Made by a program: the position numbers and the translations under genes | Source of the DNA: CAVRXQ01 sp963831155 | Lineage (GTDB): Bacteria > Actinomycetota > Acidimicrobiia > Acidimicrobiales > Bog-793 | DNA: 64,000 bases | Reading direction: 5' to 3' | Assembly (NCBI GenBank): GCA_963831155.1 | Contig: CAWHOY010000005.1 | Span: forward strand, 744,001-808,000 | The notes under the pieces: generated by a model | Database searches by the model: none | The model's input: the letters and a program-made list of their open reading frames with translations, nothing else | Told to the model about the DNA's origin: nothing | In this document: one piece after another, positions 31,673 to 40,421 of the stretch | Position numbering within the stretch: the first letter of the stretch is position 1 | Layout: each line of letters starts with the position of its first letter

Positions 31673-33010
31673 GTGAACACCATCGAGGTCACAAGGGCGC
31701 CGACGGCGGGGGCCCCAGTGGTTCCTCGAAATGCCCTCCTCCCGCGGCTGATCTTCTTCGGAATCGTCTTTGTCGCCGCGGCTCTGCAGTTGTCGATTGG
31801 CCCACTTCTGCCCGATTACGTGCACCGATTCGGACTGTCGACCCTCGGCGCCGGGGCGATCGTCGGTGCCGTCGGTGTGACGATTCTCGGCGTCGCCCTG
31901 CCTGCTGGTCATCTCGCCGATCGCTTCGGCGCGCGTCGGCTCACGATCGTTGCCGGATCGCTACTGGCGATTGGCGCGCTCGTCCAGGCTGCGGCGCCAT
32001 CGTTCGTCCTACTCATCGCGGCGCGCCTCGTCTTCGGACTCGGTTACGGCGTGTTGTGGACCGCCGGACTCGCATGGCTCGCCGGATTCGGACGTTCGCG
32101 TTCGGGCATCGGCGTCGCGGTCGCGTGTTCCGGAGTCGGTGGCGTCGCGGGTCCGGCGCTCGTCGGTTTCCTCGCCTCTGAACTCGGTGTCGGCGCGCCG
32201 GTCGCCATCTGCGGCGGCGTCCTCGTCCTGTTGACGCTCGGCTTCGTTGCCGCTCCGTCCGGCCTCCGGGCGCCGTTGCGGTCCGACCAATCCGTCGCCG
32301 CGCAGCTGCGGTTCGCGTTTCGAGATAGCCGGTTCATTGCGGCATTGGTCACGGTGGTCGTGGCTGGCATTTCGACGACGATCGCGACGCTTATCGTCCC
32401 CATCGATTTGCACGCGCACGGCTTTTCCGCGAGCGCGATCGGAATTGCGTTCTCGTTCGCAGGCGTTCTCTACGTGATCGTGACTGTGCTGACGTCGATG
32501 AAGCAACCGGGTCGCTTTGCCGTTTCGACCGCGTTCGCCGCATGTTTCGTGATCATCGTCACGCTCATGCCGGCCGCGCTCAGCGCGACGACGGGCGCTG
32601 TCTTGGCGATGTTGCTCGCGTCAACCGCAATCCGAGCGGTCTTGTGGACAAGCGCGTATCCGCTCGGTCTCGCCAGCGCGGAGCGACAGCACCTCGGTGC
32701 CGGGGTTGTCACCGGAATGTTGAACCTCGTCTGGGCGGCAACGACGGTCGTGGCGCCACTCGTCGCGGGGTTCATGGATGCCCGCTCCGGCTCACGTGCC
32801 ACCGTTGCTGTCGCGCAAGTCGGAATCTCTGTGTTCCTCGCGGCAGGACTGGCGTACTTGAGTTTTGCCAAGGCCCGCCTTGCCATCCACGGCGGCTCGG
32901 TTTCAATCAACGATCGTTCAGACGACGGCATCGAGCGGTCATTCTCCGAAGCTGCGCCCACCGAGTCGCCGGCGCCGATGCCGATCGAGAGCACCGCTCC
33001 GCACTCCTAA
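31673..33010 (+). CDS. Major facilitator superfamily transporter
   Basis: 445 residues, 12 predicted helices, with the loop-2 motif GHLADRFGARRLTI after helix 2. Likely a solute importer or exporter for the compound handled by the following enzymes (E. coli ygcS is an MFS gene in the same neighbourhood as ygcU/W/E). GTG 31673 with AAGAAGGG upstream. A hydrophilic 45-residue C-terminal tail follows the last helix. Divergent from LysR, and 89 bp before the SDR gene. Confidence 0.85.
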   Translation: MNTIEVTRAPTAGAPVVPRNALLPRLIFFGIVFVAAALQLSIGPLLPDYVHRFGLSTLGAGAIVGAVGVTILGVALPAGHLADRFGARRLTIVAGSLLAIGALVQAAAPSFVLLIAARLVFGLGYGVLWTAGLAWLAGFGRSRSGIGVAVACSGVGGVAGPALVGFLASELGVGAPVAICGGVLVLLTLGFVAAPSGLRAPLRSDQSVAAQLRFAFRDSRFIAALVTVVVAGISTTIATLIVPIDLHAHGFSASAIGIAFSFAGVLYVIVTVLTSMKQPGRFAVSTAFAACFVIIVTLMPAALSATTGAVLAMLLASTAIRAVLWTSAYPLGLASAERQHLGAGVVTGMLNLVWAATTVVAPLVAGFMDARSGSRATVAVAQVGISVFLAAGLAYLSFAKARLAIHGGSVSINDRSDDGIERSFSEAAPTESPAPMPIESTAPHS

Positions 33011-33099
33011 GCCGCCGACGAGAAGCGGATGCTTCGATGCCGCTTAATTAGGATCGCGAATCCGCAACCTACCGACAGGATCGGATCGGCGCCACGGCA

Positions 33100-33876
33100 A
33101 TGGATCTGCGCGAGTTTTCGATGGAACTGTTCTCTCTGACCGGGAAAGCGGCCATCGTCACTGGGGGGAATACCGGGCTCGGCCGGGCATTCTCGGTTGC
33201 CCTCGCGAAAGCTGGTGCGGACGTTTTCATCCCGACCGTGATCGACGACGGAGGCGAGACGAAACAGCTCGTCGAGGCGGAATCGGTACGCGCGAAAGTG
33301 ATGCCGATCGACCTCACTGAGGCCGGCGCTCCGAAAGCAGTCGTCGACCAGTGCGTCGATTCGTTCGGTGCTGTCGACATTCTTGTGAATTCTGCCGGTA
33401 TCAGCACGATCGCTCCGGTTGAGGAGTTCGGACGTGCCGAGTGGGATCCGATGATGGCGCTGAACCTCACCGCTCCGTTTGAACTCAGCCACCAGGCTTC
33501 ACGGTTCATGGTCCGCCAACGCGCCGGAAAGATCATCAACATCGCATCGCTCTTCTCGTTTCTCGGCGGCCAGCAGTCGCCCGCGTACGCGGTCACGAAG
33601 CACGGACTCGCCGGCTTCACGAAGGCGTACTGCGACGAACTCGCGCGGTACAACGTCCAAGTGAACGCGATCGCGCCGGGGTACTACGCGACCGCGCTCA
33701 CGGCGGCGACGAGGAACAATCCGGAGTCGAATCAGAGGGTTATTGATCACATCCCCGCTGGCCGCTGGGGAGAACCGGCGGACCTCATGGGCGCTACGGT
33801 TTTCCTCGCCAGCCGGGCGTCGGATTACGTCAACGGCCACGTCCTTGTGGTCGACGGCGGATACCTCGTTCGCTGA
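33100..33876 (+). CDS. ygcW: Short-chain dehydrogenase, YgcW-like (deoxygluconate-dehydrogenase type)
   Basis: 258 residues, classical SDR. NAD(P) motif TGGNTGLG, NSAG, catalytic Ser in NIASLFSFLGGQ, YAVTK, and a C-terminal NGHVLVVDGGYLVR. From memory it is strikingly close to E. coli YgcW, including the leader FSMELFSLTGK and DHIPAGRWGEPADLMGA. Oxidises or reduces a hydroxyl of a sugar-like substrate; the actual compound is unknown. ATG 33100 (or 33121). Followed by ygcU- and ygcE-like genes on the same strand. Confidence 0.88.
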   Translation: MDLREFSMELFSLTGKAAIVTGGNTGLGRAFSVALAKAGADVFIPTVIDDGGETKQLVEAESVRAKVMPIDLTEAGAPKAVVDQCVDSFGAVDILVNSAGISTIAPVEEFGRAEWDPMMALNLTAPFELSHQASRFMVRQRAGKIINIASLFSFLGGQQSPAYAVTKHGLAGFTKAYCDELARYNVQVNAIAPGYYATALTAATRNNPESNQRVIDHIPAGRWGEPADLMGATVFLASRASDYVNGHVLVVDGGYLVR

Positions 33877-33919
33877 CGGCTCCGATCCCACTCCGGCGTC
33901 TTCGAAATGAGCTGACTTC

Positions 33920-35374
33920 TTGCGATCACATTCGACCCTGAATCGCGACAACATTCGACGCGAACTCATATCGCTCGTCGGTACCGCCCAAGTCTCGATC
34001 GACGAAGACGCGCTGCGAGCTGCAAGCGTCGATCGCTTCAAGAAGTACATGTCCGCCAACGGCATCTTCACCGGGCCCATTCCGGCGGCGATCGTTTCGG
34101 TCCGCTCAACTGAAGAGGTAGCGAAGGTGCTCTCCTTCGCCAACGACCACCGAATAAACGTTGTCCCGCGCACGGGACGATCGGCCACCGAAGGAGGGCT
34201 CGAGACCGTCGTCGAGGACTCGATCGTCGTCGACGGATCGGCGATGAACCAGATCGTCGAGATCGACCCCGTGAACATGATGGCGACGGCGCGCTGCGGA
34301 GTCGTCCTTGAGGACCTCGAGCGCGCCGCACACGCGCACGGTCTGACGACAGGTCACTCCCCCCAGTCGAAGCCGCTCGCGCAGATGGGTGGACTCACTG
34401 CAACGCGTTCGATCGGACAGCTTTCTACCCTCTACGGCGGGATCGAAGACATGGTCGTTGGGCTTGAAGCCGTCTTCCCCAACGGGACCGTTTGCAGGGT
34501 CAAGAACGTGCCGCGGCGAGCAGCGGGCCCTGACATCCGCCAGATCGTCATCGGCAACGAAGGCGCTCTTTGCTTTATCACCGAGGTCACCGTCAAGCTT
34601 TTCCCGTACAGGCCGGAGAACAACGCGTACCGCGGCTTCGTGATCGAGGACATGGACACCGGTCTTTCGATCATTCGTGAGATCGTCACCACCGGATACC
34701 GCCCCGCCGTCTGCCGGCTCTATTCCGAGGAGGACGCCGCACAGTATTTCGGCGACGTCCACGAGAACAAGTGCGTTCTCATCTTCATCTGCGAAGGTCC
34801 GAAGGGGATCGTTACGGCGACTATCGAGGAGATCGACCGGGTCCTCGGCGTGCACCCGCACACGAAGATCGAGCCGGGCCGAGTGTTCCGGTGGTTCGAC
34901 CACCTGAACTGGGGTCCAGAACAGATCGCGGCCGAGCGCGAGACGATGCTTACAGAGGGATGGCTCGGCTACACCACCGAGATCTCGGCGAACTGGTCCG
35001 ACGTCGGCGAGATCTATCACGCTGTTATCAATCGCATCTGCAACGAATTCCCGTATGCCGACGACATCACGATGCTCGGCGCGCATTCCTCTCACAGCTA
35101 CCAGACCGGCACGAACCTCTACTTCGTCTACGACTACAAGATCAATTGCCCGCCGGAAGAAGAGATCACGAAGTACCACATCCCGTTGAACGCGATCATC
35201 GTCGAGGAAGCGCTGAGGCGCGGGGGCTCGATGGTCCACCATCACGGCATCGGCAAATACCGCGCCGAGTGGACAGAACGCGAACACGGCAGCGCGTACT
35301 ACATGCTTCGAACCTTAAAGGACGCGTTCGACCCCAACGACGTCATGAACAAGGGCACAATCTTCAAGGCTTAG
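33920..35374 (+). CDS. ygcU: FAD-linked oxidoreductase, YgcU-like
   Basis: 484 residues, vanillyl-alcohol-oxidase fold: FAD-binding domain (about 55-230; VPRTGRSATEGGLETVVE and GHSPQSKPLAQMGGL) and an FAD-oxidase C-terminal domain. The C-terminal SMVHHHGIGKYR is the His motif of alkyl-DHAP-synthase-like enzymes. Long stretches match E. coli YgcU from memory, e.g. KNVPRRAAGPDIR and ADDITMLGAHSSHSYQTGTN. Likely oxidises a hydroxy acid or polyol derivative. TTG 33920 is the only reasonable start. Middle gene of ygcW-U-E. Confidence 0.88.
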   Translation: MRSHSTLNRDNIRRELISLVGTAQVSIDEDALRAASVDRFKKYMSANGIFTGPIPAAIVSVRSTEEVAKVLSFANDHRINVVPRTGRSATEGGLETVVEDSIVVDGSAMNQIVEIDPVNMMATARCGVVLEDLERAAHAHGLTTGHSPQSKPLAQMGGLTATRSIGQLSTLYGGIEDMVVGLEAVFPNGTVCRVKNVPRRAAGPDIRQIVIGNEGALCFITEVTVKLFPYRPENNAYRGFVIEDMDTGLSIIREIVTTGYRPAVCRLYSEEDAAQYFGDVHENKCVLIFICEGPKGIVTATIEEIDRVLGVHPHTKIEPGRVFRWFDHLNWGPEQIAAERETMLTEGWLGYTTEISANWSDVGEIYHAVINRICNEFPYADDITMLGAHSSHSYQTGTNLYFVYDYKINCPPEEEITKYHIPLNAIIVEEALRRGGSMVHHHGIGKYRAEWTEREHGSAYYMLRTLKDAFDPNDVMNKGTIFKA

Positions 35375-35452
35375 CGTGCCGACCCAGCGACACTTCCAAC
35401 TGCGCGGCGTGAACCGGAACGTTCCCGATCGACCGCGGCATCGACGGGCTTC

Positions 35453-36877
35453 GTGACGCGCTACCTCGTCGGAATCGACAATGGGTCGCAGAGCACGAAA
35501 GTCTTCGTGTTCGACGAGCGCGGAAACATCCACTCGCAGGCGCGCCAAGCGCTCCTGCCAACGGCTACCCCCGAACCCGGCACCGTCGAGCATCCCGACG
35601 ACGACTTATGGGAATCGATTGGCAACGCGGCAAGCGATGCGATTGCCAATTTCCCAGGCGACGTCGCGGACATCGCAGGCGTCGGGCTCTGCACGATCCG
35701 CTACTGCAGAGCCCTTCTCAAGGCAGACGGAACACTCGCCAGTCCGGTGATGAGTTGGATGGACGCGCGCGTCTCTCGCCCGTACGTGCACGACGACCCG
35801 AATGTCCACTTCGTGACGACCTCGTCCGGGTACATCACGCATCGGATGACAGGCGAATTCAAGGACACCGCGGCGAACTACCAGGGCGTTTGGCCCATCA
35901 GCACCGACCGCTGGGAATGGCTGCGCGACGACGAAGGATTTGCCGACTTCGGGATCGGTCGCGAGATGTTGTTCGAGCTAGTGATGCCTGGAGACCTTCT
36001 CGGCCACGTAACGGAAGACGCGTCCCGGCGCACCGGGATCCCGGCCGGGCTCCCGGTGTTTGCGACCGCGAACGACAAGGCGGTCGAAGCGCTCGGCAGT
36101 GCGCTGCGCTCCCCCGAAACGCTCCTCGTGTCGCTCGGCACCTACATCGCGAGCATGACCGTCGGCGACGTGAATCGCGCCGGCGCTGAATTCTGGTCAA
36201 ACTTCGCGTCACTCCCCCACCGCTACCTCTACGAGAGCTGCGGAATTCGGCGCGGGATGTGGACGGTGAGCTGGTGGCGCGACTTGCTCGGAGATGCAGC
36301 GGCGATCCCAGCTGCCCGACTCGGGATGAGCGCGGATCAGTTCCTCGACAGCAAAGCCGCCCGCGTGCCGCCTGGCTCGGAGGGGTTGACGGTGATACTC
36401 GACTGGCTGGCGCCAACCGGGCAGCCCTTCAAGAAGGGGGCGATGCTCGGCTTCGACGCCCGCCACGGTCGCTACCACGTCCACCGGGCGATCCTCGAAG
36501 GAATTGCCTTAACGATCTACCGATGCGCGAAAGCGATGGAGCGCGAACTCGGTCATAGCCACCGACAGCTCGTCGTTTCTGGTGGCGGGTCGAACTCGGA
36601 TCTGTTCACGCAGATCTTCGCCGACGTCTTCGGGAGCGACGCGACACGAACGAAGGTCAACGACGCGGTCGGCCTCGGATCGGCGATCTGTGCAGCCGTC
36701 GGACTCGGCTTGCATCCCTCGTGGGACGCCGCGATCGATCAAATGGTGTCAGCCGGGGCTTCGCTCAGCCCCGATCCTCCGAGCCACGCGCTCTACGAAA
36801 AGCTGAGCGAGATCTACGACTCCATTCCCGCCGCGACTGACCGAATCTTCGAGCAGTCGTTTCGCCTTTTCGGTTAA
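35453..36877 (+). CDS. ygcE: FGGY-family carbohydrate kinase, YgcE-like
   Basis: 474 residues, two actin-like domains. N-terminal phosphate loop GIDNGSQSTKVFVFDERG, a mid-protein ANDKAVEALGSAL holding the catalytic-Asp position, and the C-terminal VVSGGGSNSDLFTQIFADVF signature. Phosphorylates a sugar, sugar acid or polyol; placement after ygcW/ygcU-like enzymes suggests it acts on their product or substrate. GTG 35453, 78 bp after ygcU. Could also be called xylulokinase-like; substrate unknown. Confidence 0.87.
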   Translation: MTRYLVGIDNGSQSTKVFVFDERGNIHSQARQALLPTATPEPGTVEHPDDDLWESIGNAASDAIANFPGDVADIAGVGLCTIRYCRALLKADGTLASPVMSWMDARVSRPYVHDDPNVHFVTTSSGYITHRMTGEFKDTAANYQGVWPISTDRWEWLRDDEGFADFGIGREMLFELVMPGDLLGHVTEDASRRTGIPAGLPVFATANDKAVEALGSALRSPETLLVSLGTYIASMTVGDVNRAGAEFWSNFASLPHRYLYESCGIRRGMWTVSWWRDLLGDAAAIPAARLGMSADQFLDSKAARVPPGSEGLTVILDWLAPTGQPFKKGAMLGFDARHGRYHVHRAILEGIALTIYRCAKAMERELGHSHRQLVVSGGGSNSDLFTQIFADVFGSDATRTKVNDAVGLGSAICAAVGLGLHPSWDAAIDQMVSAGASLSPDPPSHALYEKLSEIYDSIPAATDRIFEQSFRLFG

Positions 36878-36919
36878 GGCGCTCGCTGGTGCCGTCGCTC
36901 GCGTTCGCTTCGGGCGCGG

Positions 36920-38299
36920 CTATGACTCGCCAACCCAGACCGTCTTCAGATTGCAAAAGGCGCGGATGCCGGGGGCGGCAAGTTCCCGGCCGTACCCCGA
37001 TGTCTTGATCCCACCAAAAGGGAGCGCCGGGAAGGAGGTCACCATGCCGTTGACGAACACCGCTCCCGCCTCAAGTTCGAGGACGAAACGCTCGCGCTCT
37101 TCGGCGTCTTTCGTCCACGCGTTTGAACCAAGCCCGAAGTCCGTTGTGTTGGCAAGCTCGATCGCCTCGTCGATCCCGTCGACCCGGTACAACGAGGCGA
37201 CCGGACCGAACACCTCCTCGCGATGCATCCGCATCTCTGCGGTGATACCCGTGACAACCGTCGGCGGATAGAACCAGCCCGGTCCTTGCAGCCGTTCTCC
37301 GCCGGTCAGCACCTTCGCACCTTTTGCGACCGCATCAGCCACCAACTCTTCGACATCGTCGCGACCCGAGTTCGTCGCGAGTGGGCCGATGTCGGTCGAC
37401 TCATCGAGCGGGTCGCCGATGATCAGAGAGGACATGCGATCGACAAATCGTCGCTCGAACTCGTCGGCGACCGACTCGTGGACGATGAAGCGCTTGGCGG
37501 CGATACACGACTGGCCGTTGTTTTGGATGCGAGCCGTCGTCGCGACAGCCGCCGCACGCTCGAGGTCCGCACTCGGCATGACGATGAAGGCGTCACTGCC
37601 GCCGAGCTCGAGGACGCTCGGCTTGATCACCTCTCCCGCCACCGCCGCGACGGCGGCCCCTGCCAGCCCGGAGCCAGTCAGGGTGACGGCGGCAACCCGA
37701 GGGTCTCGGATGACGCCTTCGACCCGCGCGGCGCCGATGAGCAAGGTCTGGAACGTCCCGTCGGGAAAGCCCGCGCGCTCGAAGAGGTCTTCGAGATAAA
37801 GCGCCGTTTGCGGCACGTTCGAAGCGTGCTTGAGCAAGCCGACGTTGCCCGCCATCAGCCCCGGCGCGACAAAGCGAATTACCTGCCAGAGCGGGAAGTT
37901 CCACGGCATAACGGCGAGGACGACGCCAAGTGGCTGGTAAAAGGCATACGCGTCGTTGGCCCCAACCAGAGTGGGATCAACCCGCTCCTCGGCGAGAAGG
38001 GCTTCGGCGTGCTCAGCGAAGAAACGACAACCGGTCGCGCACTTCGTAACCTCTGCGCGAGCGGAACGGATCGTCTTACCCATCTCCGTCGTCATCGTGC
38101 GGGCGATGGTCTCGAGATCGGCGTCGAGCAAATCGGCGGCGCCGCTCATCCACGCGGCGCGCTCCTTGAACGACGCCTGACGCTGTGAACTCGTCGCGAC
38201 GGCGGCGCGCGCAATTCGGCGCTCGAGTTCCACATCGGAGATCTCTTCGAATCGCTTCAAGATTTCGCCGGTCGTTGGATTCGTCGTCGCGATCGCCAT
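36920..38299 (-). CDS. NAD(P)-dependent aldehyde dehydrogenase (succinate-semialdehyde type)
   Basis: 459 residues. Cofactor region PWNFPLWQVIRFVAPGLMAG, general base in VLELGGSDAF, catalytic Cys in NNGQSCIAAKR and the C-terminal PFGGIKTSGYGRELA. Most like GabD/YneI-type semialdehyde dehydrogenases. Oxidises an aldehyde to the acid; in this cluster it could process a short aldehyde from the YgcWUE route. Convergent with ygcE and divergent from the permease genes at 38500. Confidence 0.9.
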   Translation of the reverse strand: MAIATTNPTTGEILKRFEEISDVELERRIARAAVATSSQRQASFKERAAWMSGAADLLDADLETIARTMTTEMGKTIRSARAEVTKCATGCRFFAEHAEALLAEERVDPTLVGANDAYAFYQPLGVVLAVMPWNFPLWQVIRFVAPGLMAGNVGLLKHASNVPQTALYLEDLFERAGFPDGTFQTLLIGAARVEGVIRDPRVAAVTLTGSGLAGAAVAAVAGEVIKPSVLELGGSDAFIVMPSADLERAAAVATTARIQNNGQSCIAAKRFIVHESVADEFERRFVDRMSSLIIGDPLDESTDIGPLATNSGRDDVEELVADAVAKGAKVLTGGERLQGPGWFYPPTVVTGITAEMRMHREEVFGPVASLYRVDGIDEAIELANTTDFGLGSNAWTKDAEERERFVLELEAGAVFVNGMVTSFPALPFGGIKTSGYGRELAAPGIRAFCNLKTVWVGES

Positions 38300-38499
38300 G
38301 CTCGCCCCTCTCGCTGCCCGAATCTCATGTTATTGGCGAGGCGTCATTATCGAATCGTCCGCTTACTGGGAGAACCCAGAGGGTATTCGCGCGGTGTATT
38401 TCGCGAGCAGATTGGTACGCTTCGGCGTCGACCTGCTGCTTTTCGTATGTCGCGCGTCGGGTGACCTGATTACCGGTCGCGGAAGTGCTCGGGGGTGCG

Positions 38500-39453
38500 G
38501 TGTACCGATACGTCCTTAAACGGCTCGGCCTAGCGGTGCTCACGCTCGTGCTCTTGAGCATCATCATCTTCTTCGCTGCGCAGGTGCTCCCAGGTAATCC
38601 CGGACGCGCCATCCTCGGACCATTCGCCTCGCCGCAGGCCGTGCAAGCGCTCGATCGTCAACTCGGCGTTAATCGCCCGCTGGTCGACCAGTACTGGCGA
38701 TGGATCAGTGGTGCGGTGCACGGCAACCTCGGCACCTCGTACCAGTTTCACGCACCGGTGCGATCGTTCCTGTTCCCCGCCCTCGGCAGATCGCTCGAGC
38801 TTGCTGCGTTCGCTTTCATCCTCGTCACGCCGCTCGGCATCTTTGGAGGAGTCGTGGCCGCGCTGAACCGCGGTCGGCTTATCGACCGCATCATCAGCGT
38901 CGGCGGGCTCTCGCTGTCGACGGTCCCGGAGTTCGTCTCCGGCATCATCCTCATCGTCATCTTCGCCATCGAAACAAAGGTGCTCCCGGTCACCGCCCAG
39001 ACGCCGCCCGGGGCGTCGTTCCTCACCCACCTGCGCTACCTGATTTTGCCGGCGGTCCCACTTCTGTTCATCCTCTTCGGATACATCTCGCGCATGGCGA
39101 GGGCGGGGACGATCGAGGCGCTCGACTCCGACTACGTGCGCACTGCCACCTTGAAGGGACTCCCTCGACGCGTCGTCATCCGGCGTCACGTGCTGCGCAA
39201 CGCGCTCTTGCCGACGGTCACCGTGATCGCGACCCAGACCGGTTACTTGATCGGCGGACTGTTCGTCATCGAGAACCTCTTCAACTACCCCGGAGTCGGG
39301 CGACTCATCCTCACCGCGGCGATGGATAAAGACTTCCCGATGCTCGAAGCCGGCGTCTTGTTCATTGGCGTCGTCTACCTCGTCGCGACGTTGATCGCTG
39401 ACGTGATGTACACCGTGCTCAACCCGCGCATCCGCCTCGAGAAGGCCGAATGA
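38500..39453 (+). CDS. Opp/Dpp-type ABC transporter permease (DppB-like)
   Basis: About 317 residues, six helices, DppB/C family: LGLAVLTLVLLSIIIFFAAQ, LPGNPGRAILG, the EAA loop YVRTATLKGLPRRVVIRRHV and LFNYPGVGRLILTAAMDKDF. Inner-membrane channel subunit. GTG 38500 preferred (GTG 38485 is also possible). ATGA overlap with the next permease at 39450. First of three overlapping genes for the importer whose binding protein is probably 28757. Confidence 0.92.
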   Translation: MYRYVLKRLGLAVLTLVLLSIIIFFAAQVLPGNPGRAILGPFASPQAVQALDRQLGVNRPLVDQYWRWISGAVHGNLGTSYQFHAPVRSFLFPALGRSLELAAFAFILVTPLGIFGGVVAALNRGRLIDRIISVGGLSLSTVPEFVSGIILIVIFAIETKVLPVTAQTPPGASFLTHLRYLILPAVPLLFILFGYISRMARAGTIEALDSDYVRTATLKGLPRRVVIRRHVLRNALLPTVTVIATQTGYLIGGLFVIENLFNYPGVGRLILTAAMDKDFPMLEAGVLFIGVVYLVATLIADVMYTVLNPRIRLEKAE

Positions 39454-40421
39454 CGACAGGCATCGACCCGATCGCCCATCCGCCAGGCACCTCAACGGTT
39501 GTGGCAGCGGATTCGGCGCTGGCCGGGAAGATCCCGCCGGCGACGCCCTCTGGAGCCGTCGGCGCCGCGGGCACCCTGGACATCTCGGTCCGTCGGATCC
39601 GGCGCGAGCACCTGCGACAGCTCGTCAGGTCGAAGGCGTTCCTCGTTGGCGCTGGGATCGTCTGCTTCTGGATTGTCTGCGCGGTCTTCGGACCCGTCTT
39701 CGCTCCATACAACGCGACGTCCCCGAGTCTCGCCCTGCCGAATGCGGCGCCGTCGGCCGCACACTGGTTCGGGACCGATGCGCTCGGGCGCGATGTGCTC
39801 TCGCGGGTCATCGTCGGCGCTCGCGACATCCTCGAGATTGCTCCGCTTTCGACCCTCCTCGGTACCGTGCTCGGAACCACGATCGGACTCGCGCAGGGAT
39901 ACCTGCGCGGCATCTTCGACCTCGTCATCGGGCGCATCGTCGACGCCGCTCTCGCGCTTCCGACGGTGATCGTCGCATTCTTGTTCGTCGTCGCCGTCGG
40001 TCCGAGCACGCTCACTTTGATCCTCGTGATCGGATTCGTGTTCGCGCTGATCATCGCGAGGACGGTACGGGCCGCGGTGCTCCAAGAAAGAGAGCTCGAC
40101 TACCTCGCGGCAGCACGTCTCCGAGGAGAGAGCGCCTTGCACATCATGTTCGTCGAGATCCTCCCTAACGTCTTCGGACCGATCATCGTCGAATTCACAG
40201 TCCGGCTCGGATACGCCATCTTCACCATCGCAACGCTTTCGTTCCTCGGATTCGGCGTGCAGCCGCCAACGCCCGACTGGGGTGCCGACATCGCGGCGAA
40301 CTACCAGTACCTCGCCGCGGGGTACTGGTGGGAGACCCTCTTCCCGGCGCTCGCCATCGCCTCGCTCGTCATCGCGATCAACTTGATCGGCGACTCGATC
40401 GAATCGGTTCTCATCCAGTGA
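39450..40421 (+). CDS. Opp/Dpp-type ABC transporter permease (DppC-like)
   Basis: 323 residues: a long N-terminal polar tail, the OppC N-terminal helix, a second group of helices, WFGTDALGRDVLSRVIVGAR and the EAA loop YLAAARLRGESALHIMFVEI. Pairs with the DppB-like permease. Start ATG 39450 and stop at 40421 each overlap a neighbour by 4 bp. Confidence 0.92.
   Translation: MTTGIDPIAHPPGTSTVVAADSALAGKIPPATPSGAVGAAGTLDISVRRIRREHLRQLVRSKAFLVGAGIVCFWIVCAVFGPVFAPYNATSPSLALPNAAPSAAHWFGTDALGRDVLSRVIVGARDILEIAPLSTLLGTVLGTTIGLAQGYLRGIFDLVIGRIVDAALALPTVIVAFLFVVAVGPSTLTLILVIGFVFALIIARTVRAAVLQERELDYLAAARLRGESALHIMFVEILPNVFGPIIVEFTVRLGYAIFTIATLSFLGFGVQPPTPDWGADIAANYQYLAAGYWWETLFPALAIASLVIAINLIGDSIESVLIQ

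Noticed and set aside
34106..35287. Long minus-strand open frame opposite the YgcU-like gene
   Set aside because: Antisense frame caused by high GC; no family motif, while the plus strand encodes a conserved protein.
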